The translations under genes were made by a program, and so were the position numbers. This document shows positions 16,847 through 24,737 of a stretch of DNA of 64,000 bases, piece by piece. The notes under the pieces are model-generated. The model was not told where the DNA came from. It saw only the letters and a list, made by a program, of their open reading frames with translations, and did no database searches. How positions within the stretch are numbered: position 1 is the first letter of the stretch; each line of letters begins with the position of its first letter. The stretch comes from CAXXOK01 sp963675365 (GTDB lineage: Bacteria; Bacillota; Clostridia; Christensenellales; Aristaeellaceae). Where the stretch lies: contig CAXXVA010000001.1 of NCBI GenBank assembly GCA_963675365.2, positions 806,001 to 870,000 of the forward strand, read 5' to 3'.

Positions 16847-17785
16847 CTAAATCGCCGCTTCTTCCAGGGAGCGGCTTTTTTGTTTCCTGGCCGGAAGCTG
16901 TGAAAGCAAAATCCCCGCGAACATCAGCGCGCAGCCCAGCAGCTCGCGCCCGGTTAAAAGATCGCCAAGGATCGCCCACTGGCCCAGCACCGCGAACACG
17001 CTTTCCAGCGACATCAACAGCGAGGCTACCGCGGGGGTAGTATCCTTCTGGGCGATGATCTGCAGAGTGTAGGCCACGCCGCAGCTTAACACGCCCGCGT
17101 ACATGATGGGCACCCAGCCGTCGAGGATGTTGGAAAGCTGCGGTTTTTCAAACACAAGTGTCAGCACGCTGAAGATCACACCGGCCACGGCGAACTGCAG
17201 GCAACTCAGGCGCACGCCGTCCACCTGGGGCGAAAAGTGCGCGATCACCAGGATGTGCGCGGTGAAAAACAGCGCGCAGATCAGCAGCAGCACGTCGCCA
17301 ACCCCGATCGTAAGCGCTTCGGTGACGGTCAGAAAGTAAAGCCCGACCAGGCACAATCCCACAGCGATCCATACCACGGTCCGCGCCCTGTGCTTAAAGA
17401 AAATCCCGGCAACCGGCACCAGTACGATGTACAGCGCCGTGATGAACCCTGCCTTGCCCGGCGAGGAGTACACCATGCCATACTGCTGAAACGCCATGCC
17501 GCCCGAAAGCACCACGCCGCAGACGACGCCGCCGATGAGCAGGCGGCGTTTCTGATCCTTGGTCATGGTTTTCATCGTCGGGGGCTTGTGCCCGTTGCGC
17601 TTTTCAAACAGCCTGTCCAAAAAGCGGATGGCCGGCAGTAAAACGATCACCGCCAGAATCAGCCTGACGGCGTTGAAGGTGAACGGCCCCATGCTGTCCA
17701 TCGCCACGCCCTGGGCCACGAAGGTCGTGCCCCAGATGGTCGCTGTCAGCAAGAGCAGCAGGTTGGCCCGCAGTGTTTTTGTCAT
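16847..17785 (-). CDS. EamA-family (DMT) transporter
   Basis: The 312-residue protein has ten predicted membrane helices in two EamA halves, each starting with the usual conserved pattern (ATIWGTTFVAQ and CALFFTAHILVIAHF). Drug/metabolite transporters of this type export amino acids, nucleosides or other small solutes; the substrate cannot be told. A His/Lys-rich cytoplasmic loop lies near 60-85. It follows the rpiB operon in the same direction behind a terminator. Confidence 0.85.
   Translation of the reverse strand: MTKTLRANLLLLLTATIWGTTFVAQGVAMDSMGPFTFNAVRLILAVIVLLPAIRFLDRLFEKRNGHKPPTMKTMTKDQKRRLLIGGVVCGVVLSGGMAFQQYGMVYSSPGKAGFITALYIVLVPVAGIFFKHRARTVVWIAVGLCLVGLYFLTVTEALTIGVGDVLLLICALFFTAHILVIAHFSPQVDGVRLSCLQFAVAGVIFSVLTLVFEKPQLSNILDGWVPIMYAGVLSCGVAYTLQIIAQKDTTPAVASLLMSLESVFAVLGQWAILGDLLTGRELLGCALMFAGILLSQLPARKQKSRSLEEAAI
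16854..16881 (+). terminator. Terminator of the DUF4386 gene
   Basis: GCCGCT (16854-16859) pairs with AGCGGC (16870-16875), followed by TTTTTT. It lies inside the 3' end of the convergent transporter gene, whose last codons form the left arm. Confidence 0.75.
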
Positions 17786-17786
17786 A

Positions 17787-17819
17787 TCTCTTTAAAAGCG
17801 CTCCGCAGGTGCGGAGCGC
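17787..17819 (-). terminator. Terminator after rpiB
   Basis: On the minus strand a perfect 10 bp stem (17819-17810 with 17807-17798, loop CC) is followed by TTTTAAAG. It ends the ffh-to-rpiB transcripts. Confidence 0.8.
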
Positions 17820-17867
17820 GCATCTTTCGGTCAAAATCCGGAAAATGATCTTGTGAATACAGCGGCT

Positions 17868-18308
17868 TTACCGCTCGTCATCCACCGCGTTGATCAGCGC
17901 GACCCGGCGCGCGTGCCGTTCGCCCTGAAATTCGCAGGTCAGGAAGGTGCGCACGATCATTTTGGCGACTTCGCTGCCGATGACGCGCGAGCCGATCGCC
18001 AGCATGTTGGCGTTGTTGTGTTCACGGCCCATTTGGGCGGAATAGGGCTCGGAGCAGATGGCGCAGCGCACGCCGTGCACCTTGTTGGCGGTCATGCCGA
18101 TGCCCTGGCCCGTACCGCACATAACGATGCCAAACTCGCACTCGCCGCTGGCAACCGCCTGGGCGGCCAGCTTGCCGTACACGGGATAATCCACGCTGTG
18201 ATGGTCGTATGTACCGAAATCCTTATATTCCAAGCCCATCTCTTCCAGCACTTCCAGGACATAGGGTTTGAGATCGATTCCCGTATGGTCGCAGCCGATG
18301 GCTATCAT
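17868..18308 (-). CDS. rpiB: Ribose-5-phosphate isomerase B
   Basis: The 146-residue protein has the RpiB/LacAB pattern: IGCDHTG at the start, the anion-hole loop CGTGQG around residue 65, NNANMLAIGSRV and ERHARRV. RpiB interconverts ribose-5-phosphate and ribulose-5-phosphate in the pentose phosphate pathway. It takes the place where rplS usually follows trmD in Firmicutes. The trmD stop is 1 nt upstream, so it is in the same operon. Confidence 0.93.
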   Translation of the reverse strand: MIAIGCDHTGIDLKPYVLEVLEEMGLEYKDFGTYDHHSVDYPVYGKLAAQAVASGECEFGIVMCGTGQGIGMTANKVHGVRCAICSEPYSAQMGREHNNANMLAIGSRVIGSEVAKMIVRTFLTCEFQGERHARRVALINAVDDER

Positions 18309-18309
18309 G

Positions 18310-18999
18310 TTATTCTTCCTCTCTGTCCAACAAATCAGGGCGGCGTTCGGCGGTGATTTTCAGAGCCTGTTCCCTCCGCCACGCCTCAATTTCGGCATGG
18401 TTGCCGTTTAACAGTACCTCGGGCACCTGCAGCCCGCGGAATTCCCGGGGGCGGGTGTACTGCGGGTATTCCAGCATCCCCTGGGAAAAGCTTTCCTCCC
18501 CCGCGCTCTCGTCCGAGCCGAGCACGCCGGGCAGATGCCGGGCGACCGCGTCGATCAGCACCAGCGCGGGCAGCTCGCCGCCCGTCAGCACGAAATCGCC
18601 GATGGAAATCTCCTCGTCGACCACCAGGTCGATGGCGCGCTGATCCACGCCCTCGTAATGCCCGCAGAGGATGATGAGGTCATCCTCCGGCTGTGCCAGG
18701 TCTACCACCATGGCATGGTTCAGGGTTTTGCCGCGCGGGGACATGTACAGGCACTTGCCGGTATAGCCCCGTTTGCGCAGGTCTTCCACGGCATCCACGA
18801 TCGGCTGGGCGGTCATCACCATGCCCGCGCCGCCGCCGAAAGGGTAGTCGTCGGTGTTTTTATGCTTGCGGTCGGAGTAGGGGCGGATGTCCACGGCTTC
18901 AACCGTGAGCAAACCCTCCGCCTGCGCGCGGCCCAGGATGCTTGCCGATAGCACCGGCTGCAGCATCTCAGGAAAGATCGTCAGCACGGCGATTTTCAT
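18310..18999 (-). CDS. trmD: tRNA (guanine-N1)-methyltransferase TrmD
   Basis: The 229-residue SPOUT methyltransferase begins MKIAVLTIFPEML and keeps the trefoil-knot motifs YPFGGGAGMVM, LCGHYEGVDQR and SIGDFVLTGGELPA. It makes m1G37 in tRNAs and prevents +1 frameshifting. Its 5' end overlaps rimM by 32 nt, consistent with coupled translation. Confidence 0.97.
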   Translation of the reverse strand: MKIAVLTIFPEMLQPVLSASILGRAQAEGLLTVEAVDIRPYSDRKHKNTDDYPFGGGAGMVMTAQPIVDAVEDLRKRGYTGKCLYMSPRGKTLNHAMVVDLAQPEDDLIILCGHYEGVDQRAIDLVVDEEISIGDFVLTGGELPALVLIDAVARHLPGVLGSDESAGEESFSQGMLEYPQYTRPREFRGLQVPEVLLNGNHAEIEAWRREQALKITAERRPDLLDREEE

Positions 19000-19504
19000 A
19001 TACGCCCACCTCCGGCAGTACGGCCTCGTCCAGCACGATGTGGTCGCGTGTGATATCCTTCACCAGCTTTTTCAGGTGCGGAGCCATCAGCGGCCCGTCG
19101 GGCGTTTTGAACACCAGCACGTCCGTGCCGCCGGGCTGCAAAACCTCGGTCAGGGTGCCGATCAGGTTCCCCCGCGTATCCACGGCTTTCAGGCCGATGA
19201 GGTCGGCAATAAAGACCTCGCCGTCGGGCAGCTCGCGGGCGTGCGCGCGGTCCACGTACAGTACCGTGCCGCGCAGTTTTTCCGCCGCGTCGCGGTCCAA
19301 AACGCCTTCCAGCGTCAGGTACACGTCCGGGCTGGAAAGCCGCGCCGAGACCACGCGGACCGGCGCATAGCCTTCGCCCTGCCGTATCCACGCGGTTTCA
19401 AGCTCCAAAAAGCGGGATGGGTCGCCGGTTTCGTGGCGCAGCTTGACCTCGCCCTTGAGCCCCTGCGGCTTTACGATCGTGCCCAGCAGCAGATAATCGT
19501 TCAT
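18968..19504 (-). CDS. rimM: 16S rRNA processing factor RimM
   Basis: The 178-residue protein has the RimM N-terminal barrel (LLLGTIVKPQGLKGEVKL) and a C-terminal PRC-barrel (residues about 90-165). RimM binds S19 and helps 30S head maturation. It overlaps khpA by 4 nt (ATGA) and trmD by 32 nt. The C-terminus ENRRADDLS lies in that overlap. Confidence 0.95.
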   Translation of the reverse strand: MNDYLLLGTIVKPQGLKGEVKLRHETGDPSRFLELETAWIRQGEGYAPVRVVSARLSSPDVYLTLEGVLDRDAAEKLRGTVLYVDRAHARELPDGEVFIADLIGLKAVDTRGNLIGTLTEVLQPGGTDVLVFKTPDGPLMAPHLKKLVKDITRDHIVLDEAVLPEVGVYENRRADDLS

Positions 19505-19728
19505 TGAATCTCGACGAACACGGGCTTGCCGCCCTTGGCGGTCGCGGCGCGAACCACCGCGCGGATCGCCTTGGCGATACGCCCCTGCTTGCCGATAACC
19601 TTGCCCATGTCTTCCGGCGCTACGTGCAACTCCAGAATGACGGCCTCCGGACCTTCCGTTTCCTCGACGGTCACGGCGTCCTTGTTATCCACCAGCGATT
19701 TGGCGATATAGGTGACCAGCTCTTTCAT
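19501..19728 (-). CDS. khpA: KH-domain RNA-binding protein KhpA
   Basis: This 75-residue protein is a single KH domain with the GXXG loop in GKVIGKQGR and the common start MKELVTYIAKSLVD. KhpA works with KhpB in RNA-mediated control of cell elongation in several Firmicutes. It lies 4 nt after rpsP and overlaps rimM by 4 nt. Confidence 0.95.
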   Translation of the reverse strand: MKELVTYIAKSLVDNKDAVTVEETEGPEAVILELHVAPEDMGKVIGKQGRIAKAIRAVVRAATAKGGKPVFVEIQ

Positions 19729-19732
19729 GGCC

Positions 19733-19978
19733 TCAGCCCTCGAGGACGCCGCTGGATTTGAGCAGCCTGCGGACGGTATCGGTCGGCTGCGCGCCCTGGG
19801 ACAGCCACTTTTTGGCGGCTTCGCCGTCGATCTTCACGGTGGCGGGCTCGGTCATCGGGTCATAGTAGCCGATCTCGGCGATGTTGCGGCCGTCGCGCGG
19901 GCTGTTGATGTCGGCGACGACTACGCGGTAAAAAGGTTTCTTTTTCATGCCCATTCTCTTGAGTCTGATTTTAACCAT
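19733..19978 (-). CDS. rpsP: 30S ribosomal protein S16
   Basis: The 81-residue protein begins MVKIRLKRMGMKKKPFYRVVVAD, the S16 signature, and has the normal length. GGAGGAACAC precedes the ATG. Between it and the upstream ffh lie 254 bp with repeat B3. I see no convincing promoter there, so it may depend on read-through from ffh. Confidence 0.97.
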   Translation of the reverse strand: MVKIRLKRMGMKKKPFYRVVVADINSPRDGRNIAEIGYYDPMTEPATVKIDGEAAKKWLSQGAQPTDTVRRLLKSSGVLEG

Positions 19979-20108
19979 TGTTGTGTTCCTCCAAATTTGA
20001 TTTGTTTATATCAAGCGGTATTCCGCATGATGACGATTTGTTAGTTTCCGGAAATCATTCCGATTCCGTCCGTACCCTTAACTCCAGGCCGCTCAGAAAG
20101 TGTGAGAC

Positions 20109-20236
20109 CTAGCCTGTTCAAAAGGCTTGAGATACAAGGCGGCAAGCGTTGCGAGGCCTGAGCTTACTCACTTCGTAAGTGATGGCCGAGCAATCGCGAA
20201 GCCAACACAGTAGATCAGGTCTTTTGGGCAGGCTAG
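20109..20236 (+). repeat. Family B structured repeat, copy B3
   Basis: The ends form a 22 bp stem beginning CTAGCCTG and ending CAGGCTAG, with four G-U pairs and no mismatch on the + strand. Inside are CTTAC..GTAAG and GGCC..GGCC helices. The ffh stop codon (CTA at 20233-20235) lies within its right end. It separates ffh from rpsP inside one transcription unit. Confidence 0.88.
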
Positions 20237-21552
20237 CGCATGTTGCGCATGATGTCCCGCATCCCGCCTTTAGACTTCATCATCCGCTTCATCATGGTCC
20301 GGGCCTGCTCGAAGCGGTTCATGAGGGCGTTGACGTCCTGCACGGTGGTGCCGCTGCCGGCGGCGATGCGCTTGCGCCGGGAGGCGTTTAGCAGGTTGGG
20401 GCTGCGGCGCTCCTGCTTGGTCATGGAGCAGATGATAGCCTCGGGTTTCTTAAGCGCGTCCTCGTCAATCTCCGCATTTTTAAGCTTCGCGCCGCCGGGA
20501 ATCATGGACAGCAGGCCTTCCATGCCGCCCATCTTTTTCATCTGGCGCATCTGGTCCAAGAAATCATCGAGCGTCATGTCCGAAGGACGGCGTTTGGCGG
20601 CCTTGGAAATGGTTCCGGTATCGGCGATCTCCGCCGCCTTTTCGATCAGCGTCATCACGTCGCCCATGCCGAGGATACGCTGCGCCATGCGGTCGGGGTG
20701 GAAGGGCTCGATATCCTGAAGCTTTTCGCCGATGCCGGAGAACTTGATGGGCTTGCCGACTACGGCCTTGATGCTCAGCGCCGCGCCGCCGCGGGTATCG
20801 CCGTCGAGCTTGGTTAAAATCACGCCGTCGATGCCGAGCTTCTCGTCAAAGGTCTTGGCGACGTTCACGGCGTCCTGCCCGGTCATGGAGTCGACCACGA
20901 ACAGGATTTCCTGGGGCTTGACCTTCTGCTTGATGCGGGTGAGTTCGTCCATCAGCTCGTCGTCGATGTGCAAACGCCCGGCGGTGTCGATGATCAGCAC
21001 ATCGCGGCCGTAATCGCGGCAGTATTCCACAGCCTGCAACGCGGTTTTCACGGGATCCTGCGTGCCCTTTTCAAACACGGGCACGCCGGCCTGCTCGCCC
21101 ACCACTTGCAGCTGTTTGATAGCGGCGGGGCGGTAGATATCGCAGGCGGCAAGGCACGGCTTCTTGCCGGTCTTGATTAGGTATTTGGCAAGCTTGGCGG
21201 CCATGGTGGTTTTGCCGGCGCCCTGCAAACCGCACAGCATATAAATGGTGGGAACGGAGGACGACCAGGTCAGCCGCGCCATTTCCGATCCCATCAGCGC
21301 AGTCATCTCTTCGGAGACGATCTTGATCACCTGCTGGCCGGGTGTGAGGCTTTCCATCACCTGGCTGCCCACGGCGCGCTCGGCGATTTTCTTGCAGAAA
21401 TCCTTGACGACCAAATAGTTGACGTCGGCTTCGAGCAGCGCCACGCGCACCTCGCGGACGCCGTCTTTGACCATCTGCTCGGTCAGCTTGCCGCGGGCGG
21501 TGAGCTTGGACAGGGCATTATTCAGTTTCTGGGTTAATCCCTCAAACGCCAT
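20233..21552 (-). CDS. ffh: Signal recognition particle GTPase Ffh
   Basis: The 439-residue protein has the N domain, the G domain P-loop GLQGAGKTT (about 108-116), DTAGRLHIDDEL, TKLDGDTRGGAALS, and a Met-rich M domain after residue 300. It binds SRP RNA and signal sequences and delivers ribosomes to the membrane with FtsY. Its stop codon is embedded in repeat B3. It follows ylxM. Confidence 0.97.
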   Translation of the reverse strand: MAFEGLTQKLNNALSKLTARGKLTEQMVKDGVREVRVALLEADVNYLVVKDFCKKIAERAVGSQVMESLTPGQQVIKIVSEEMTALMGSEMARLTWSSSVPTIYMLCGLQGAGKTTMAAKLAKYLIKTGKKPCLAACDIYRPAAIKQLQVVGEQAGVPVFEKGTQDPVKTALQAVEYCRDYGRDVLIIDTAGRLHIDDELMDELTRIKQKVKPQEILFVVDSMTGQDAVNVAKTFDEKLGIDGVILTKLDGDTRGGAALSIKAVVGKPIKFSGIGEKLQDIEPFHPDRMAQRILGMGDVMTLIEKAAEIADTGTISKAAKRRPSDMTLDDFLDQMRQMKKMGGMEGLLSMIPGGAKLKNAEIDEDALKKPEAIICSMTKQERRSPNLLNASRRKRIAAGSGTTVQDVNALMNRFEQARTMMKRMMKSKGGMRDIMRNMR

Positions 21553-21616
21553 GCTTGTGTTTGTCCTTTCGCGTAGGAAATATGGAACAGTGGTAAAATT
21601 GCTTTCGCAATCGTGT

Positions 21617-21958
21617 TTATTGGTCGAGTTCGGCGATCAGCCGGTCGATGATCTCCCGGCACTTGGCGGCGTCGCCCTGGTCCAGCGCCTGCGCGGCGTC
21701 TTCCAGCCCCGTCTGTACCGATAGGGTCTGCTCGGCGATGTGCAGGGCGTCCTCGCAGCGGCGGAGCTTCTGCTCGGCGCGGGTGATGAGCTCGTGCACG
21801 TTCTGGCGGCTGACGCCCATCTGCCCGGCGATCTCGGAAAGCGACTGGTCCTCGCCGGAGTACAGGCGCACGGCCATTCGCTGCTTTTCGGTCAGCAGTC
21901 CGCCGTAGCAGGCGTACAGCGTGCCAAGCTCCACGCGCGCGTTAAACGCATCGGTCAT
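21617..21958 (-). CDS. ylxM: YlxM family helix-turn-helix protein (UPF0122)
   Basis: The 113-residue protein has a sigma-70 region 4-like helix-turn-helix (LTEKQRMAVRLY, SLSEIAGQMGVSRQNVHELI) and an acidic C-terminal tail. YlxM is paired with ffh in Firmicutes and stimulates SRP assembly or regulates it. I chose the ATG at 21958, preceded by GGAGGA, over the ATG at 21970. Confidence 0.9.
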   Translation of the reverse strand: MTDAFNARVELGTLYACYGGLLTEKQRMAVRLYSGEDQSLSEIAGQMGVSRQNVHELITRAEQKLRRCEDALHIAEQTLSVQTGLEDAAQALDQGDAAKCREIIDRLIAELDQ

Positions 21959-22023
21959 GGTTTCCTCCATGCTGTCCAGCCCGCCGCGCGGGCTGTCAAG
22001 TGGTATTGATTGACAGCCGTGTC

Positions 22024-22052
22024 AGTATAGCACGCATCCGAGGCGCTGTCAA
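22024..22052 (-). promoter_or_regulatory. Sigma-A promoter for ylxM-ffh
   Basis: On the minus strand TTGACA (22052-22047), a 17 nt spacer and TATACT (22029-22024), about 65 nt before the ylxM ATG. This promoter probably drives ylxM through rpiB. Confidence 0.8.
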
Positions 22053-22062
22053 TTGTTTATGG

Positions 22063-22091
22063 TTTACGAAACCCCTTTGCCCTGTTATACT
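22063..22091 (+). promoter_or_regulatory. Sigma-A promoter for the DUF554 operon
   Basis: TTTACG (22063-22068), a 17 nt spacer and TATACT (22086-22091), divergent from the ylxM promoter with 10 bp between the two -35 boxes. Confidence 0.7.
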
Positions 22092-22146
22092 TTTGGAAGT
22101 CGCAGCCGGAGAAGGCAACAGGGTTATAGGCTGCCGGAGGAATAGC

Positions 22147-22833
22147 ATGATCGGAACGCTGGTCAACGTCGCGGCAATCGTTATCGGGTCGGCGCTGGGG
22201 GTACTGCTTAAAAGGGGAATCTCGGAAAAGGCACAGAAGGTGGTCTTGCAGGGCATTGGCATGTGCGTGCTGGTGATCGGCATCATGAGCGCGATCACGA
22301 CCCAGAACGCGCTGCTGCTGGTGATCAGCGTATCGCTGGGCGGATTTCTGGGCACGTTGATCGGTATCGAACGAAGGCTGGACGCCTGGGGCGAACGCAC
22401 CCAGAAGCGCTTCCACCGCGAAGGCAGCGTACCGTTTGCCGAAGGGCTGGTCACGGCGACGATCACGTTCTGCGTGGGCGCGATGGCCATCCTCGGTTCC
22501 GTTGAATCCGGTTTGAACCACAACTATGAGCTTTTGTTCATCAAGTCCGCGCTGGACGGGTTTTTCGCCATGCTGTTGGCGACGACGTTTGGCTTCGGGG
22601 TCGCGCTTTCCGCCGTACCGGTGTTCATCTACCAGGGCGCGATCACGCTGGGCGCGGGCGTTCTGGCCCCGCTGCTGACCGATACCATGATGACGGAGGT
22701 CTCGGCGGTCGGCGGCGTGCTGATCGTGGGCATCGGCATCAACCTGCTCGGGCTTAAAAAGATCCACGTGGGCGACATGCTGCCCGCGGTATTGATCCCG
22801 CCGCTTTACTTTCTGATCGCCAGCCTGTTTTAA
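22147..22833 (+). CDS. DUF554 family membrane protein
   Basis: The 228-residue protein has about seven membrane helices and the DUF554 landmarks MIGTLVNVAAIVIGS, a cytoplasmic IERRLDAWGERTQKRF loop, and FCVGAMAILGS. The family is of unknown function (YdfK/YqgA-like). I chose the ATG at 22147, 5 nt after GGAGGA; the frame is open further upstream but overlaps the promoter. It heads an operon with a GNAT and a DJ-1 gene. Confidence 0.88.
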   Translation: MIGTLVNVAAIVIGSALGVLLKRGISEKAQKVVLQGIGMCVLVIGIMSAITTQNALLLVISVSLGGFLGTLIGIERRLDAWGERTQKRFHREGSVPFAEGLVTATITFCVGAMAILGSVESGLNHNYELLFIKSALDGFFAMLLATTFGFGVALSAVPVFIYQGAITLGAGVLAPLLTDTMMTEVSAVGGVLIVGIGINLLGLKKIHVGDMLPAVLIPPLYFLIASLF

Positions 22834-22843
22834 GAGGTCAGCT

Positions 22844-23356
22844 ATGGAAACCGTCTTTCGCTCCGCCGCCCCGGACGACGCGCCCGCGATGGCGCGCCTG
22901 GTGGCAAACGCCTGGCAAAAAGCCTACCGGGGCATCCTGTCCGATCAATATCTGGACGGCATCGACGTGGACCTGCGCAGCCGGCGCGTACGCAAGACCA
23001 TCGAGACCGACTCCGATTTCTGGTATTACGTGCTGGAAGCGGACGGAGAGCTCGCCGGCGTCGCGGGCTTGTGCAAGCTTTCCGACGAAGACCTGCCAAA
23101 TGTCGGCGAGATCATGATCTTCTACATCCGCCCGGACAAACAGAGGCAGGGCCTTGGCAAGCGGATGATGCAATACGCGCTGGACGCGCTGAAAAACAAA
23201 GGTCTTCCCCGCGTCGCGCTGTGGGTGCTGACCGATAACCGCCCCGCCCGCGCTTTTTACGAGGCGGCGGGCTTCCGCCCGGACGGCGCGGCAAAAACAC
23301 TTCCATATTTGGAAAACGCGCACACCGTGCGCTACGTGTACGGGGGAACGTTATGA
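22844..23356 (+). CDS. GNAT family N-acetyltransferase
   Basis: The 170-residue protein has the GNAT acetyl-CoA loop as RPDKQRQGLGKRMM (about 96-109), with the usual strand 4 (GEIMIFYIRP) and the C-terminal ARAFYEAAGFRPDG. The acceptor cannot be told. It lies 10 nt after DUF554 and its last 4 nt overlap the DJ-1 gene (ATGA). Confidence 0.88.
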   Translation: METVFRSAAPDDAPAMARLVANAWQKAYRGILSDQYLDGIDVDLRSRRVRKTIETDSDFWYYVLEADGELAGVAGLCKLSDEDLPNVGEIMIFYIRPDKQRQGLGKRMMQYALDALKNKGLPRVALWVLTDNRPARAFYEAAGFRPDGAAKTLPYLENAHTVRYVYGGTL

Positions 23357-23940
23357 AGGATTTCAGTATTCTGTTATTCGACGGTTTTGAAACGCTGGAC
23401 GCTATGGGTCCGGCGGAGATTATCGGCGTGATGCCCGAAGCGTTCCGCCTGCGCTACTGTTCCCTGCAGGGCGGCATCGTGACCAGCGACCAGGGGCTGC
23501 GCGCGGATACGCTGCCGGCCTCCGCAATCCCCCAAGGCGGCGTGCTGCTTATCCCCGGCGGCGTCGGTACCCGGACGCTGATCAACGTTCCGGCGGTACT
23601 CCGCGAGGTGGCGGCATTATCCAACGCAAGCGATTATACGCTGACCGTTTGCACGGGCTCTCTGCTGCTGGGAAAAACGGGCCTGCTCGACGGGCGGGAA
23701 GCGACCACCAACAAGCTGCTGTTTGACATGGTCGCAAGCGCAAACCCGGGCGTGCGCTGGCGCAGGCAGGCGCGCTGGGTTGCGGACGGCAAATACTATA
23801 CCTCGTCGGGGGTCACCGCGGGCATGGATATGGTGCTGGGCTTCATCCGCGATACGTTCAGCAAAGACGCCGCCATAACCGTCGCCCGCCATATCGAATA
23901 TTTATGGAACGAGGATCAAGACAGCGATCCGTTCGCCTGA
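23353..23940 (+). CDS. DJ-1/PfpI family protein
   Basis: The 195-residue protein has the DJ-1/PfpI fold: ILLFDGFETLDAMGPAEI at the start and the nucleophile elbow VCTGSLLLG with the candidate Cys, followed by a GREATTNKL helix. Such proteins act as glyoxalases, chaperones or isonitrile hydratases; the GPAEI motif resembles the isonitrile hydratase-like branch. It ends the operon. Confidence 0.85.
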   Translation: MKDFSILLFDGFETLDAMGPAEIIGVMPEAFRLRYCSLQGGIVTSDQGLRADTLPASAIPQGGVLLIPGGVGTRTLINVPAVLREVAALSNASDYTLTVCTGSLLLGKTGLLDGREATTNKLLFDMVASANPGVRWRRQARWVADGKYYTSSGVTAGMDMVLGFIRDTFSKDAAITVARHIEYLWNEDQDSDPFA

Positions 23941-23987
23941 CCCTGTCGCATTCCTCCAGGCCGCCGCATACACGCTATGCCGCGGCT

Positions 23988-24737
23988 TTATTGTATTCCC
24001 ATCCAGCGCTTGACCGCGGCGACCCGCTGGCGGCTGACCGGAATGCTTAAGTCGCAGTCGGCCAGCACCAGCTCGCGGTATTCCCCCAGGATATGCGCCA
24101 TGCGCCGGATATAAGACGTGTTGACGATATACCCCCGGTGGCAGCGGATAAACATGCCGGAGGGCAGCTTGGTTTCCCAAAAGCCCAGGCCGTCGGCGGA
24201 CGTGTAGTTGCCGTCTTTGGTGTATAAAATAGTCTTTCCCTGTTCCGCTTTCAAAAACACAATATCCTTGAGCTTGATGACGATGATATCGTCCCGCACT
24301 TTCACGCTCAGCCTGTCCGCCGCCTTGCCGGGCATGCCCGCAAACGCGGGGTCGGCCGCGGGGCCGCGGGGCCTGCGCATGGCCTGTACCTGCCCCACCC
24401 TTGTGATCGCCTTGCCGATTTTATCATCCGTTACGGGCTTTAAAACGTAATGGATCGCGCCAAGCTCAAACGCCTTGATGGCGTACTGCTCATAGGCGGT
24501 CACAAACACGATCTGGATCCTGGAATCCAGCGCGCCTACCCGCTGCGCAAGCTCGATGCCGTTCATACCGGGCATTTCCACATCCAAAAACAGGACGTCC
24601 GGCCGGAGGGTTCGCACGCTTTCCAGCGCTTCCAGCGGGTCCTGATACGCGCCCGCAACGTCCGCGCCCGCCCGCCTGATCATCTGGCACAACGCCTCCA
24701 GCATCATGCCCTCGTCATCTACGACGACACAGTTCAT
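23988..24737 (-). CDS. LytTR-family response regulator
   Basis: The 249-residue protein has an N-terminal receiver with Asp7/Asp8, phosphoacceptor Asp52 (LFLDVEMPGMNG) and Lys in YVLKP, then a LytTR DNA-binding domain (about 155-249; FLKAEQGKTILYT, FIRCHRGYIVN). I chose the ATG at 24737, which overlaps the kinase stop by 4 nt (ATGA), over a longer start. It should control genes from tandem 9 bp LytTR sites; the Ig-like gene upstream is one candidate. Confidence 0.9.
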   Translation of the reverse strand: MNCVVVDDEGMMLEALCQMIRRAGADVAGAYQDPLEALESVRTLRPDVLFLDVEMPGMNGIELAQRVGALDSRIQIVFVTAYEQYAIKAFELGAIHYVLKPVTDDKIGKAITRVGQVQAMRRPRGPAADPAFAGMPGKAADRLSVKVRDDIIVIKLKDIVFLKAEQGKTILYTKDGNYTSADGLGFWETKLPSGMFIRCHRGYIVNTSYIRRMAHILGEYRELVLADCDLSIPVSRQRVAAVKRWMGIQ

